A stretch of 64,000 nt of DNA from PWQG01 sp040882255 (GTDB lineage: Bacteria > Pseudomonadota > Gammaproteobacteria > Pseudomonadales > Pseudohongiellaceae), in the NCBI GenBank assembly GCA_040882255.1, contig JBBEBP010000014.1, positions 58,741 through 122,740 of the forward strand, written 5' to 3'. The notes under the pieces are model-generated. The model worked only from the letters and a program-made list of their open reading frames with translations. It searched no databases and was not told the origin of the DNA. Positions within the stretch are counted from its first letter, which is position 1. Each line of letters opens with the position of its first letter. The position numbers and the translations under genes were made by a program. Of the stretch, positions 18,562-29,266 are shown piece after piece.

Positions 18562-20163
18562 TTACTGATTCGAGCGGATCACCCGCCCCGGCCGCTCTCC
18601 GGTCATCTCTCCCTCCAGCAGCACTGCTGTGCCCCCCACGAACACATGATGCACGCCCTCGGCGTACTGGTGAGGATCAGTGAAGGTCGATCGGTCGATC
18701 ACCGTCTCCGGGTCCAGCACAGTGATGTCCGCGATCACGCCGGTCTCCAGGCGGCCCCGGTTATCGATTCCCAGGCGGTCGGCGGGCAGTTGTGTCATTT
18801 TATGGATGGCGGTGTGCAGGGGCAGTACGCCCTCGTCGCGGGAATAGTGTCCGAGTACGCGCGCGAAAGTACCGTAGTTGCGCGGGTGGGGTGAGCGGTC
18901 GGTCGGGGCCTCCACGCCGCCGTCCGAGGCGATCATGGTGCGCGGGTGCTGCATGATGCGCCGCACATCGTCCTCGTGCATGGCGTGGAAGACCGCCGAG
19001 CAGTTGCCCGCTTCCATCAGTTCCATCAGCAGGTCGGCGGCGTTTTCCTTGCTGCTTTCCGTGTCGCGCTGCTGCAGGATCTGCGTCAGATTCATGCCAT
19101 TCAGCGATTCGTCGTGCGGGCACTCGGCGATGACCACGTTGGCCGGGTCGTCGCCGCCCCGGTCCACTTCGATGTTGTAGACGATGTCGTCGTGCAGGCG
19201 CTGGCGTTGCTCCGGGTCCTGCATGCGTTCCAGCAGCTCCTCGCGGCCACCGCTCAGTGCCCAGCCGGGAAAGAGGATGCCCAGGTTGGTGGAAGAGGCG
19301 GTGTAGGGATACTGGTCGATGGAGACGTCCACGCCGCGTGCGATGGCTTCGTCGACCATGCGCAGGGAGTCCTCGGAGCTGCCCCACATGGGCGCGCCCA
19401 CGACCTTGTGGTGTGTCAGCTGCGTGGGCAACCCGCCTTGCTCGCCGATGCGGATGGTTTCCCCGACGCTGTCCAGCAGCGCCAGGCCTTCCTCGCGCAT
19501 GTGGCTGATGTAGATACCGCCATGCTCGCCGGCCACCTGTGCCAGGGCCACCACTTCATCGGTTTCCGCGAAACGCCCGGGCACGTAGATCAGGCCGGAG
19601 GACAGACCGAAGGCGCCTTGTTCCATGGCCTCGGCGACGATTTCCCTCATCTGCTCCAGCTCTTCCTCCGTCGGCGCGCGGTCTTCCTCGCCCATGACCT
19701 GTTCGCGCACCGAGCCGTGACCGACAAAGGTGGCATAGTTGACCGCCACGCCGAGCTCTTCAAAGGCGTCGAACGTATCCCGTATGGGCAGCGGAGAGCT
19801 GCCATCGGGGCCGCCCACTACCGTGGTGACGCCCTGGCGGATCAGGTTCTCTGCGTCCGGCCAGCGGAACAGGCCGTCGTCCTGCGAGTCGCCGGCGTGG
19901 CTGTGGATATCGATGAAACCGGGCATCACGGCCAGGCCGTTCAGTTCGATCACCCGGTCTGCCGTGTCTCCGGACAGGTCGCCGATGGCGGCGATGCGGT
20001 TGCCGTTGATGGCGAGGTCGGCCTCGATTGGAGGGTTGTCGGTGCCGTTGTACAAGACACCGTTGCGTAGCAGGATGTCGTAAGTCTGTTGGGCGTCCTG
20101 TTCATTTTCGGTCGAGCAGGCGGCCAGGATGAGGACGAGGCAGACTGTGATCAGGCGGCTCAT
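18562..20163 (-). CDS. Exported D-aminoacylase / N-acyl-D-amino-acid deacylase family lipoprotein
   Basis: 533 residues. Lipobox LILAACS near the N-terminus marks a lipoprotein. The amidohydrolase barrel has the metal-site motif GFIDIHSHAGDSQ (about 75), the LTHHKVVG segment (about 250), DQYPYTASST (about 285) and the C-terminal ASDGGVEAP (about 435). Family members remove acyl groups from D-amino acids; the actual substrate is unknown. Start chosen at the ATG preceding MSRLITV. Confidence 0.85.
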   Translation of the reverse strand: MSRLITVCLVLILAACSTENEQDAQQTYDILLRNGVLYNGTDNPPIEADLAINGNRIAAIGDLSGDTADRVIELNGLAVMPGFIDIHSHAGDSQDDGLFRWPDAENLIRQGVTTVVGGPDGSSPLPIRDTFDAFEELGVAVNYATFVGHGSVREQVMGEEDRAPTEEELEQMREIVAEAMEQGAFGLSSGLIYVPGRFAETDEVVALAQVAGEHGGIYISHMREEGLALLDSVGETIRIGEQGGLPTQLTHHKVVGAPMWGSSEDSLRMVDEAIARGVDVSIDQYPYTASSTNLGILFPGWALSGGREELLERMQDPEQRQRLHDDIVYNIEVDRGGDDPANVVIAECPHDESLNGMNLTQILQQRDTESSKENAADLLMELMEAGNCSAVFHAMHEDDVRRIMQHPRTMIASDGGVEAPTDRSPHPRNYGTFARVLGHYSRDEGVLPLHTAIHKMTQLPADRLGIDNRGRLETGVIADITVLDPETVIDRSTFTDPHQYAEGVHHVFVGGTAVLLEGEMTGERPGRVIRSNQ

Positions 20164-20337
20164 GTCATGGGCTCCGTTATTCGGCGTTATCGGGTCAGAT
20201 TGCCACAAGTGTTGGGTAGTGGGTAGCCCTCCGGGCCTCCGGCTGCGTGGTTGTGGCAGAGCCCGATATCAGGCTGTGCAGTGATCGGTGAAGGTTGCGG
20301 GGGCGTAGTATGGGCATGAGTCTTTGGGGAGAGTGAA

Positions 20338-20715
20338 ATGAAACTGCGGGTGTTCTATGACGGGAGTTGTCCGCTGTGTGCGGCGGAGATGAAGCAGTTG
20401 GCGGCGGCGGATCGGGACGGGCAGGTGGAACTGCAGGATATCAGCCGGCCGGATTTCAGTGAACGGTTTCCGCATGTAGATCCGGTGGAGGCGGATCGGA
20501 TCCTGCAGGGCGAGACCGATGACGGTACGCCACTGTACGGGCTGGATGTGACGGCGCGGGCCTGGTCGCTGGCCGGCAAGGGGTGGCGGGTCAACTGGCT
20601 GCGCTGGCCGTTGATCCGGCCGGTGGCGGATCGGGTGTATCTGTTCTTCGCCCGGCGTCGGCACCGGATCTCGCGATTCCTGACGGGCAGATCCCGATGC
20701 GATTCCTGCTCATGA
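20338..20715 (+). CDS. DCC-family (DUF393) thiol-disulfide oxidoreductase-like protein
   Basis: 125 residues beginning with the diagnostic FYDGSCPLCAAEM motif (CxxC). The conserved D-I-S and the hydrophobic C-terminal WLRWPLIRPVADRVYLFFARRR segment of the family are present. GGGAGAG precedes the ATG. It converges on aspA with a 27-bp gap. Confidence 0.85.
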   Translation: MKLRVFYDGSCPLCAAEMKQLAAADRDGQVELQDISRPDFSERFPHVDPVEADRILQGETDDGTPLYGLDVTARAWSLAGKGWRVNWLRWPLIRPVADRVYLFFARRRHRISRFLTGRSRCDSCS

Positions 20716-20742
20716 CGGGCGTTGTGCGCCGGGTGCGGCCGC

Positions 20743-22191
<1,449 letters not shown>

Positions 22192-22442
22192 GGCGTGAAG
22201 TTCCTCTTCAGGGGCGGTGTACGGTGCTGCTTGCGGCAGGCTCGGCTCGCAACAGGTTGAATGAGTCGAGTGTAGCGCATACGCCGCCACCGGTTATACA
22301 TTGCCGATCCTGTGCGCGCCCTGATAGTGTAATTCCGTTATCATGGCGTTGTCCGCCCGGGCAGGGGGACAGGCCAGGCCGGCGACCCGCCGGCTTCAGC
22401 ACCGTTCTGAACCCAAAGCCGTACCAGGAAGAGGAACCGATT

Positions 22443-24473
22443 GTGAAAACCAACATGCAGAGCTTTTGCCAGGAATTCTCCCGAGAACTCGAGCCATTCG
22501 GTGAGGAGCTGGGCCGCGCGCTGTCCGAACTGCCGCCGCGCGAGGACATCCGACAGATCGACACCGCCGTACCGGGCCTGCAGGAAGTGCAGCAGCGTCT
22601 GTCCACGTTGCGTGAGAAGGTGAGCGACCAGCGTACTTTCCTGCTGATCTTCGGGCCTCTGAAAAGTGGTAAATCCACTCTGATGAATGCCCTGAGCGGC
22701 GTCTATGTCAGCGAGGTCTCCAGTCTTCCCGCCTATCCCGCGCTGGTTTACGTCAAGAACGGCGAGCAGCGCCGTTTCGAGGCGACCGACTACGAGGGCG
22801 GCAAACGCGAGTTCCCGGACAACCTGGCGCTGGCCGAAGCGGTACAGGCGGATCACGCCCTTCTGGCCGACGCCATCGTGGCCGCAGAGAGCACGGGAGA
22901 AGATTTTGAACCCCGGAAGCATCATCCACAGGCCATCCGCCGGATGGACATCGAATTGCCGGCGGCCCATCTGGCAGAATCCGGGTCCGTGCTGGTGGAC
23001 ACGCCGGGGTTGTACAGCCACATGCGCTTTGGCTACGACCAGATGACAAGGGATTTCCGCGATACCGCCGCCTGTGCCATCTTCGTGGTCAAAACCGACA
23101 ACCTTTTCTTCGAAAAAGTGTTCGAGGAATTCGAGGAACTGCTGAGCTGCTTCAGCCGGATTTTCCTGGTGGCCAACATCGATTCCTCGAAGCGTGACCT
23201 GCGCCCGGACGGTACACTCGAGCCCAGCCTGGAGAGCAGTGATCCCGGAAAAATCATCGATGCCTTTCGCTCGCTGTCCATGAGCGGGACCCTGCGCGAT
23301 GCCATCGAGGACGGCCGTCTGAAGATCTATCCCATCGATCTGCAGGAAGCGGCATCGAAAACGCTGCGCGCGGCCGCTGGCACGGATTCTGCCGAGGAAG
23401 AAGAACATATCGAGATGACCGCGCCGGGTGGCGATGGCTTCGACGAATTTGTCACCGACCTCACCGGCTACCTGAACAGCAGCGACTACCTGCACGATTT
23501 CATGCACGACAGCCTGCGTCTGGCGCAGGACCTGACGACGGAAGCGGGGCGGCTGGTCTCGAGGGACGCCCTGGCGGAATTGAACCGCAGTATCCAGCAT
23601 GCGCAGCAGGAACTGGAGCGGGAGCGCAAGCGACTGGCGGCGCTGGAGACGCTGGAGCAGCAGGATTGGGGCAAGGCCTTCGCGACATTGCGCGCCGGGA
23701 AGGATCGCCTGCTTGGAGAGTTGACGGAGCAGGGCGCAGAGCCACTGGAAACCGTCTTTCAGGAGCAGATCGCGGCCTGGATGGAAAGCGACGAAAGCTG
23801 GAATGAGCTGCTGGAACAACGTCTCGACCCCCAACTCCAGCAGGAAAGCAGCCGGCAATCAGATCGGTTGCTGGAGCGCCTGCGGGAGCAGCTGGAAGGT
23901 GACCATGCCGGGGCGGAATGTACCAGGGAACAGCTGGACGCGTTCCGTGATGCCGAGTTGCCGGTGGAAGAGGTACTGTCCGGCTGTCTGCGGGATTTCG
24001 GCAGCGCGACGCAGTCAGGCACTCCCCACCTGGTGGTGGAAACCGGAGACATTCGCGTGGCCCGCACCCTGGGTGATTATGTGCTATTGCGCAGCCGCAG
24101 CCGGGTGCGGCAGGAAATATTCGGCGACAATGGCAACCGCCGCGTGGAGGCCGCCGTCAAGCACAAGCGTCTCAGTGGCGACAGACTGGAGGTAGTGCGG
24201 GGTGCCGCGCACGACAGTGCCGTCCGGGAACTGCCCGAGCTGCTGCAACGCTTCGCCGGCGAACTGGTGGATGCACACACCAGCCAGTGCATCGACGCCC
24301 TGAAGCACAGTATTGCGCTGCGCAAGACCCGACTGCAGGAATGGATCGTTCCCACCGAGTCGGCACTGAAGCGCTTCCAGCACACGCAGGATGTGCTCGA
24401 ACGCATTGAGAGCAGCAGTGAGCATTTCAATGAGGCATTGAGCCAGCTCCAGCAGCAGTTTGTGCTGGAGTAG
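22443..24473 (+). CDS. Dynamin-like GTPase
   Basis: 676 residues. G1 FGPLKSGKSTLMNAL (about 70), G3 VDTPGLYSH (about 185), a likely G4 LVANIDSSKRD (about 245), and a long helical, glutamate-rich second half (about 350-670) typical of bacterial dynamin-like proteins that remodel or repair membranes. GTG start with GAGGA seven bases upstream; a longer open frame from 22224 has no signal. Divergent from aspA with 250 bp between them, containing no other gene. No paired second dynamin gene is seen; the following gene is a TPR-hydroxylase. Confidence 0.8.
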   Translation: MKTNMQSFCQEFSRELEPFGEELGRALSELPPREDIRQIDTAVPGLQEVQQRLSTLREKVSDQRTFLLIFGPLKSGKSTLMNALSGVYVSEVSSLPAYPALVYVKNGEQRRFEATDYEGGKREFPDNLALAEAVQADHALLADAIVAAESTGEDFEPRKHHPQAIRRMDIELPAAHLAESGSVLVDTPGLYSHMRFGYDQMTRDFRDTAACAIFVVKTDNLFFEKVFEEFEELLSCFSRIFLVANIDSSKRDLRPDGTLEPSLESSDPGKIIDAFRSLSMSGTLRDAIEDGRLKIYPIDLQEAASKTLRAAAGTDSAEEEEHIEMTAPGGDGFDEFVTDLTGYLNSSDYLHDFMHDSLRLAQDLTTEAGRLVSRDALAELNRSIQHAQQELERERKRLAALETLEQQDWGKAFATLRAGKDRLLGELTEQGAEPLETVFQEQIAAWMESDESWNELLEQRLDPQLQQESSRQSDRLLERLREQLEGDHAGAECTREQLDAFRDAELPVEEVLSGCLRDFGSATQSGTPHLVVETGDIRVARTLGDYVLLRSRSRVRQEIFGDNGNRRVEAAVKHKRLSGDRLEVVRGAAHDSAVRELPELLQRFAGELVDAHTSQCIDALKHSIALRKTRLQEWIVPTESALKRFQHTQDVLERIESSSEHFNEALSQLQQQFVLE

Positions 24474-24535
24474 TGGGGCTCACCCGAACGTCTTTATCGT
24501 AACAATGCCATGAAAAGGAACCGGACGAGGCAGGC

Positions 24536-25825
24536 ATGAACATCGCAGAACTGGAAAATCAACTGGAGGGCGAACTCCAACGCGGCCGCTTCGAGCAGGC
24601 AGAGCCATTGAGCAAGCAACTACTGTCCCGCAAACCGGAAAGCATTCCCGGACTGCGGGTGGCGTGGATGGCGGCGATGCAACGCGGGCAGTTCGCGCAA
24701 GCCCTGCCTCATCTGGGGCGGCTCGCGGAACAGCTCCCGGACGATATCGAAACCCTTGGCAGTCTGGGGCTGGCGGCCTTCGAGTGCGGCGAGCCCGGTC
24801 GCGCGCGAGAGGCCTTCGCACAGGCGCTGCGGCTCGATCCGGGCAACCTCCCGGGTCTTGTCTATTACGGCCTCAGCTGCGAACGGCTGGGCGATAACCA
24901 ACAGGCCGCAAGCGCATTCCTGCGCGCCCAGCGAATCGCGGAGATGACCGGAGCAAGGCAGTTGCCCCCGAATTTGCGCGGCCCCATGAATCATGCCTCC
25001 GAGTTTGTCCGCCACCAGCTGGCGGATTTCATCGCCGGGCGATTGCAGCCGCTCAAGTCGCAATACGGTGACCAGGCCGTGGCCCGCATCCAGGGGGCGG
25101 CTGATATTTTCACGGGACACAGGGCGCCCGATTTCGCCCATCCCCAACTGCGTCCCGGCCTCGCCTACATACCGGACCTGCCGGTACGGATGTTTTTCGA
25201 GCGCGAGGAGTTTTCGTGGGTCACCAGACTGGAGGAGGCCCGGGACGACATTCTGGAAGAGCTACTGACGGTGCTCGGGGAAGACACTGGTTTCAAGCCG
25301 TATATCAATCACCCTGCCGGCACCCGGAAAGCCCATGAGTGGAAAGACCTCAACCAGTCGATGGACTGGGCCTCGCTGCACCTGTACCGCCACGGCCAGC
25401 GGATCGAGGAGAATTGCGCAAGGTGCCCGAAAACCAGCGCAGTGATCGAGTCCCTGGATCTTCACCGGGTGCCCGGCTATACCCCCGAGGTCATGTTTTC
25501 AGTGCTGCGTCCCCATTCCCGGATCCCGGTGCATACCGGATCGGTCAACGGCCGGTTGGTAGTGCATCTGCCTCTGATCGTGCCAGAGAATTGCGGGGCG
25601 CTGCGCGTGGCCGACGAGCAGCGAGCCTGGCAGGAAGGCGAGTGCATGATCTTCGATGACGCATTCAAGCACGAAGCCTGGAATGACAGTGATGACACGC
25701 GCGTCGTGCTGATCCTGGATACCTGGAATCCAGATCTGAGCCAGGCCGAGCGTGAAGCCTTCAGCCAGATGTTATGCGCCGCGCGGGCGTTCGAAAAGGA
25801 ACTGCTGGACCTGCAGCCGGCGTGA
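24536..25825 (+). CDS. TPR protein with aspartyl/asparaginyl beta-hydroxylase domain
   Basis: 429 residues. The first 140 form tetratricopeptide helices (e.g. GEPGRAREAFAQALRLDPGN). The last 160 match the AspH fold of Fe(II)/2-oxoglutarate oxygenases: RIPVHTGSVNGRL gives the first His and FDDAFKHEAWN the second, with RVVLILDTW as the final strand. It should hydroxylate a protein or small molecule in the cytosol. No signal peptide. It is 62 bp after the dynamin-like gene and converges with sapC. Confidence 0.85.
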   Translation: MNIAELENQLEGELQRGRFEQAEPLSKQLLSRKPESIPGLRVAWMAAMQRGQFAQALPHLGRLAEQLPDDIETLGSLGLAAFECGEPGRAREAFAQALRLDPGNLPGLVYYGLSCERLGDNQQAASAFLRAQRIAEMTGARQLPPNLRGPMNHASEFVRHQLADFIAGRLQPLKSQYGDQAVARIQGAADIFTGHRAPDFAHPQLRPGLAYIPDLPVRMFFEREEFSWVTRLEEARDDILEELLTVLGEDTGFKPYINHPAGTRKAHEWKDLNQSMDWASLHLYRHGQRIEENCARCPKTSAVIESLDLHRVPGYTPEVMFSVLRPHSRIPVHTGSVNGRLVVHLPLIVPENCGALRVADEQRAWQEGECMIFDDAFKHEAWNDSDDTRVVLILDTWNPDLSQAEREAFSQMLCAARAFEKELLDLQPA

Positions 25826-25878
25826 GCCACGCAGGGCAGGTCATTGCTGTCAGGTCCGCTGTTGGTGGAGTGTTGGCC

Positions 25879-26616
25879 TCAGCGGCCGGAGCGGCGCAGC
25901 AGTACGTTCCACTGATCAAGGGAGAACAGGTGCGCAATGATGGCTGCCAGGTAGCCCTCCTTGAACAGCGTAGCAATGGTTTCTTCCGGTAATGCGCTGA
26001 GTCGGTCCGCATCGACGGCAAAGTAGCGTACTTCGTCTTTCTCGCTGCCCTGGCGGCGCATGCGCTGCAGCGTCAGCAGGTCCAGGTCTCTGAGTCGCTC
26101 GCCGAAATGCCGGGTGCGTTCGGTTTCAGCATCATAGTTCTGACTGAATTCCACGGCCTGGCGGATGGTATCGGTCATTTCACCATCCACGAAGAATGGG
26201 GTCCGCGGGTTTTCGCTGACCACGGGAGCAGCACGGTCGATGACCACCGCGTAGCGGTCGTTTCCGGCTTTCGCCAGCGCAAAGGGATGTGCACGGATAT
26301 AGGCGGGCACATAGACGTCCGGGGCCCAGCGGCCCTCCGCTTCCAGGAACAGGTTGCCGGAACCTTCCAACCCTACGGCGGCTATCGGAACCGGTTCCTT
26401 GTCACTGCTGAACACGATGGGGTAATCGCGCTGCGCCGAGCGGAATTCGACCATGGTCAGCGGTATGCCGCGGGTGTCCGCAGTAAAGGAGAAACGCGAG
26501 TCGGTGGGTGTGATGCCGAGCTTGCCATGTTCTTCAGGGGTCAGCAGTTCCGGCTTCTCCCACAGGAAACGGCTGAAGCTGGACGGTGTCTCGTTCTGGG
26601 CGCTGGTTTCGGCCAT
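25879..26616 (-). CDS. SapC family protein
   Basis: 245 residues matching the SapC (PF07277) pattern: DSRFSFTADTRGIPLTMVEFRSAQRDYPIVF, VGLEGSGNLFLEAEGRWAPDVYVPAYIRAHPF, and VDADRLSALPEETIATLFKEGYLAAIIAHLFSL near the end. The family is named after an S-layer-associated gene, and its members often neighbour oxygenases or halogenases; here the neighbour is an AspH oxygenase on the opposite strand. Function unproven. ATG preceded by CAGGAGCC. Confidence 0.85.
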   Translation of the reverse strand: MAETSAQNETPSSFSRFLWEKPELLTPEEHGKLGITPTDSRFSFTADTRGIPLTMVEFRSAQRDYPIVFSSDKEPVPIAAVGLEGSGNLFLEAEGRWAPDVYVPAYIRAHPFALAKAGNDRYAVVIDRAAPVVSENPRTPFFVDGEMTDTIRQAVEFSQNYDAETERTRHFGERLRDLDLLTLQRMRRQGSEKDEVRYFAVDADRLSALPEETIATLFKEGYLAAIIAHLFSLDQWNVLLRRSGR

Positions 26617-26732
26617 GCGGATCGGGGCTCCTGGTTGAAAGCGGTCCGGCAATGCCGGGCGCGTATGAATGATCCGGTGGGAGTATACTGACCCGTCCCT
26701 GTGCGGGCAATATGCCCTGCAACACACTCATG

Positions 26733-27290
26733 TCAATCGTCCATTCTTTCGCCGTCGGCCGGGGTAATGTGGATTCTTACATCGCCGTGCGTCAACAGGT
26801 CACGCAGCAATACGGTGATGCCCGCAACACAGAGGAATAGTCCCATGTTCAAAGCCACTGATTGCAAGTGACGCAGCACATAGAACATCTCCGGTAGCTC
26901 AATGGGTACCCACAAGAGCGGTGCCATCACTCCCAGGATGGCGATGAATGAGTACACCATGAAGCGGATGAAATGGACGGGAACGCGTTTGATGGTAAGC
27001 CCGTATACGATGGTGGCTACAATCAGTACGCTCGCCGTGGCCTGTACAGCAATCATGGCGCGATCAGTAATATAGGCGAATCGCCCTTCTTCGTAATTGA
27101 TATCGCCTATCCCGCTATATACAAACGTCAAAAAGGCATTGCCGCCCAAGTACAGGAGGCCGAGCAGTAAAGGGATCAGTAGCAGCCGGTTGTCGATCAT
27201 CAGTCTGAACCCATCGGCTGATGCCCAGATGCCCAGCCAGAGAGGAATGCTGGCAAGATAGATGGCCACCGCCACGTACTCGATCATCAT
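26733..27290 (-). CDS. Integral membrane protein, unknown
   Basis: 185 residues with about five hydrophobic helices (near 3-25, 33-58, 78-100, 108-130, 140-162) and a short charged cytoplasmic tail HGDVRIHITPADGERMDD. I recognise no family. It is 116 bp upstream of sapC in the same orientation and could be its operon partner. Confidence 0.55.
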   Translation of the reverse strand: MMIEYVAVAIYLASIPLWLGIWASADGFRLMIDNRLLLIPLLLGLLYLGGNAFLTFVYSGIGDINYEEGRFAYITDRAMIAVQATASVLIVATIVYGLTIKRVPVHFIRFMVYSFIAILGVMAPLLWVPIELPEMFYVLRHLQSVALNMGLFLCVAGITVLLRDLLTHGDVRIHITPADGERMDD

Positions 27291-27400
27291 TTTCGTCCCG
27301 GTCGAAAAGTTTCGGCTATCCTAGCAAGCCTTTACTGAAGTTGCACATGATGCTTGCGGAGCGCGCGGTCATGCCGGCCTTGGCGAATTTCCACTGAAAT

Positions 27401-27437
27401 GGACAACCCCCTGGCCGGGTGATACCGTTTGTTGCCT
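27401..27437 (+). repeat. GGACAA-N14-GATACC element, copy 1
   Basis: GGACAA at 27401 and GATACC at 27421, followed by a T-rich stretch. The same two hexamers with the same 20-base phase occur at 45272, 49242 and 50551. This copy heads the debris region rather than an intact gene. Confidence 0.55.
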
Positions 27438-27446
27438 GTGCACCCG

Positions 27447-27627
27447 AGCAGCTCGCCAGCGAGGGAAGGGTAGAAGCCGATCCGCTCGAGTTGCCGAGGG
27501 CGGTGAATCCGGAGCGGTGTTTTACCGGGCGGTAGAGATGGCATCGCTGCACTTCCGACCGATACTGATCGCGTACCTGCTCCTGGCCGCACCCGCTGTG
27601 GCCCAACGGACGCAGCCGGACATCGGG
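27447..27627 (+). pseudogene. Duplicated fragment: 3' end of SGNH gene plus 5' end of propeller-GGDEF gene
   Basis: Almost the same sequence as 35070-35254: it covers the last ~30 codons of the SGNH hydrolase, the stop codon, and the start and signal peptide (MASLHFRPILIAYLLLA) of the giant GGDEF protein, with scattered substitutions. It breaks off at CAGCCGGACATCGG and joins sequence matching the ferritin upstream region. Confidence 0.8.
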
Positions 27628-27700
27628 AACCACTTGATCAAACCTGACGTATTATAGTAGTACAGTGAATCTCTTCGAAAGAGAGAGGAAGAGAGGAACC

Positions 27701-27844
27701 ATGACTGACCAACCGTTTCTGACCGACGTGAAAACCCTCCGCGAGAGAGCCCGCAAGCACATCGAGCAAGGCGCCGTTACAGAGGGCTATGGTGCCAACC
27801 GCGATAACGTGATAAAAATTCTCAACGAAGCCCTGGATGCTTGA
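27701..27844 (+). pseudogene. Internally deleted ferritin-like gene, 47-codon ORF
   Basis: Codons 1-45 match the ferritin-like gene at 41966 (MTDQPFLTDVKTLRERARKH... with few changes) and the last two codons plus stop (DA*) match its end. Exactly 132 codons between are missing and the frame is kept. The upstream untranslated sequence is also homologous to 41900-41965, and a good GAGGAA ribosome binding site remains, so a 47-residue peptide could be made. All four iron-ligand helices except part of the first are lost, so ferritin function is impossible. Confidence 0.85.
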
Positions 27845-27875
27845 CCTGGCGCGGATGTGTGCTCGGAGAAGAGCA

Positions 27876-28365
27876 GCATTACTTCAATGATCTGGTGATT
27901 CTACGCGATGGCGGGTTCTGGATATCACACATGTTCCCTCGCGATGCCAATGTGCTCTGGACGGTACTGCGCATGCAGTGGTTCGGTCACCAGCCCGGCC
28001 ATGCCTACGCATGGCAGCCGGATAGCGGATTCACGCGCATACCCGGCACTGCGGCCAGAATGGCCAACGGCGTTGAGAAGTCCGACGACGAGCGTATTCT
28101 GTATCGTAATGATTACTTCGGTGATGCGGTGGTCGCGCTCAACGTCGATACCGGCGAGCGCCTGGCTTCTGTGTCCGTGGCGAGCCCGGACAACCTGGCG
28201 TGGAGCGGGTCGGGCGAGTTGCTGGCCGCCTCCCATCAGGCCTCAATTGTGGACAGTCCTCGGCCATGAGGGTCCGCCGATGGGCGCGGCAATAGTCGCC
28301 GTGCCCTTCAAGGGCCATGTGTACCTCGGCACCTTTGCCGGAGATCGCATCGCACGGATAGATAC
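27876..28365 (+). pseudogene. SMP-30/gluconolactonase-like pseudogene
   Basis: The first part reads FNDLVILRDGGFWISHMFPR ... NGVEKSDDERILYRNDYFGDAVVALNVDTGE ... SPDNLAWSGSGELLAASHQAS, the SMP-30/arylesterase propeller. After about 28258 the frame changes and the family C-terminus follows (GPPMGAAIVAVPF..YLGTFAGDRIAR). The N-terminus is replaced by the ferritin remnant and a central part is deleted out of frame. It ends fused, antisense, to the sugar dehydrogenase remnant. Confidence 0.75.
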
Positions 28366-28921
28366 TGCCGATGTGGTTGTCGCGCTGTTGGGCCATTTCC
28401 CGGTAGTCAAAGCCATCCCCGGTGCCAAGTAGCAAAGTGCCATCGGGCAGGAAAACCATCCGGCCTCCGTAGTGGACCGGTGTGGCGCGCATCGGCTGTG
28501 ATTCGAAGACCGTCTCCACGTCGGTCAGGCTTTGACCGGCGAGCCGGGCGCGGACCACGCGGATGGTGTTGCTGCGAGCCGTGCCGCTGGCCAGGGAAAG
28601 ATACAATTGCCGGGAATCGGCAAAGTCGGGCGCGGGAAGCACTTCGAACAGACCGGCCTGCATGGCCACATAGGCGGCTGGCACATTGGCCACCGGCTCA
28701 GGGAGCAGTTCACCCTCTTCAATGATGCGCAGTCGTCCCGCCCGCTCGGTGACCAGGATGCGGCCGTCCGGCAGGAAAGCCAGAGACCAGGGATGTTCCA
28801 GGCCCGAGGCCACGGTTTCGATCTGCCATTCCCCGTCCGCATGGGCCGGAATCCCTGTCAGGCACACCAGCAGGGCAGTGAGCAGCAGGTGCGTGGTAAT
28901 AGAGGTGCCGTTCATTCGCAT
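28366..28921 (-). pseudogene. PQQ-type sugar (glucose/sorbosone) dehydrogenase, 3' half missing
   Basis: Signal peptide, then WQIETVASGLEHPWSLAFLPDGRILVTERAGRLRII, FEVLPAPDFADSRQLYLSLA and LPDGTLLLGTGDGFDYREMAQQRDNHIGSI, typical of the Gdh/YliI family. Homology stops near residue 185, where about 190 further residues would be expected. The frame then runs through the antisense of the SMP-30 remnant. The start is ambiguous: ATG at 28921 or 28915. Confidence 0.8.
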
Positions 28922-28932
28922 GTACTTTTTCA

Positions 28933-29163
28933 ATGCCCGTGGCGCTTCCGCTGGCTTCCTGGCTGTCGCGGCGCCTGTCGGTTCCGGCGGTCCGGCTCTA
29001 CATGCTGGCCGGCGGCACGGCCGTGGCCGCCCTGCTCGTGCTACTCAAGGCGGCTTTGCCGATGACGGCCATCGCGGCCACCCGGGCGCCTTCCGCCATC
29101 ATTCTGATGGCCCTGGCGGGTGTGCTGGCTGGCTCTACCATCGCCTGCGCGCAAGCCGAATGA
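28933..29163 (+). CDS. Possible small membrane protein
   Basis: 76 residues with two hydrophobic segments (about 22-42 and 52-72) and a basic N-terminus. No ribosome binding site is seen and the start lies against the divergent start of the truncated sugar dehydrogenase. It may be genuine or a chance frame in the debris region. Confidence 0.35.
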   Translation: MPVALPLASWLSRRLSVPAVRLYMLAGGTAVAALLVLLKAALPMTAIAATRAPSAIILMALAGVLAGSTIACAQAE

Positions 29164-29266
29164 GTACTCGCACTCACCCGGCAGGCTCGGAATAACAACA
29201 ACGAGATGCGGGTAGCAGCTTTATCGTGCGGGTACGGCTCCGTCGCCCGTGGTAAACTTCGGGCCC

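Noticed and set aside
22341..23858. 505-codon minus-strand open frame antisense to the dynamin-like gene
   Set aside because: No ribosome binding site or family pattern; the plus strand carries clear G1 and G3 motifs.
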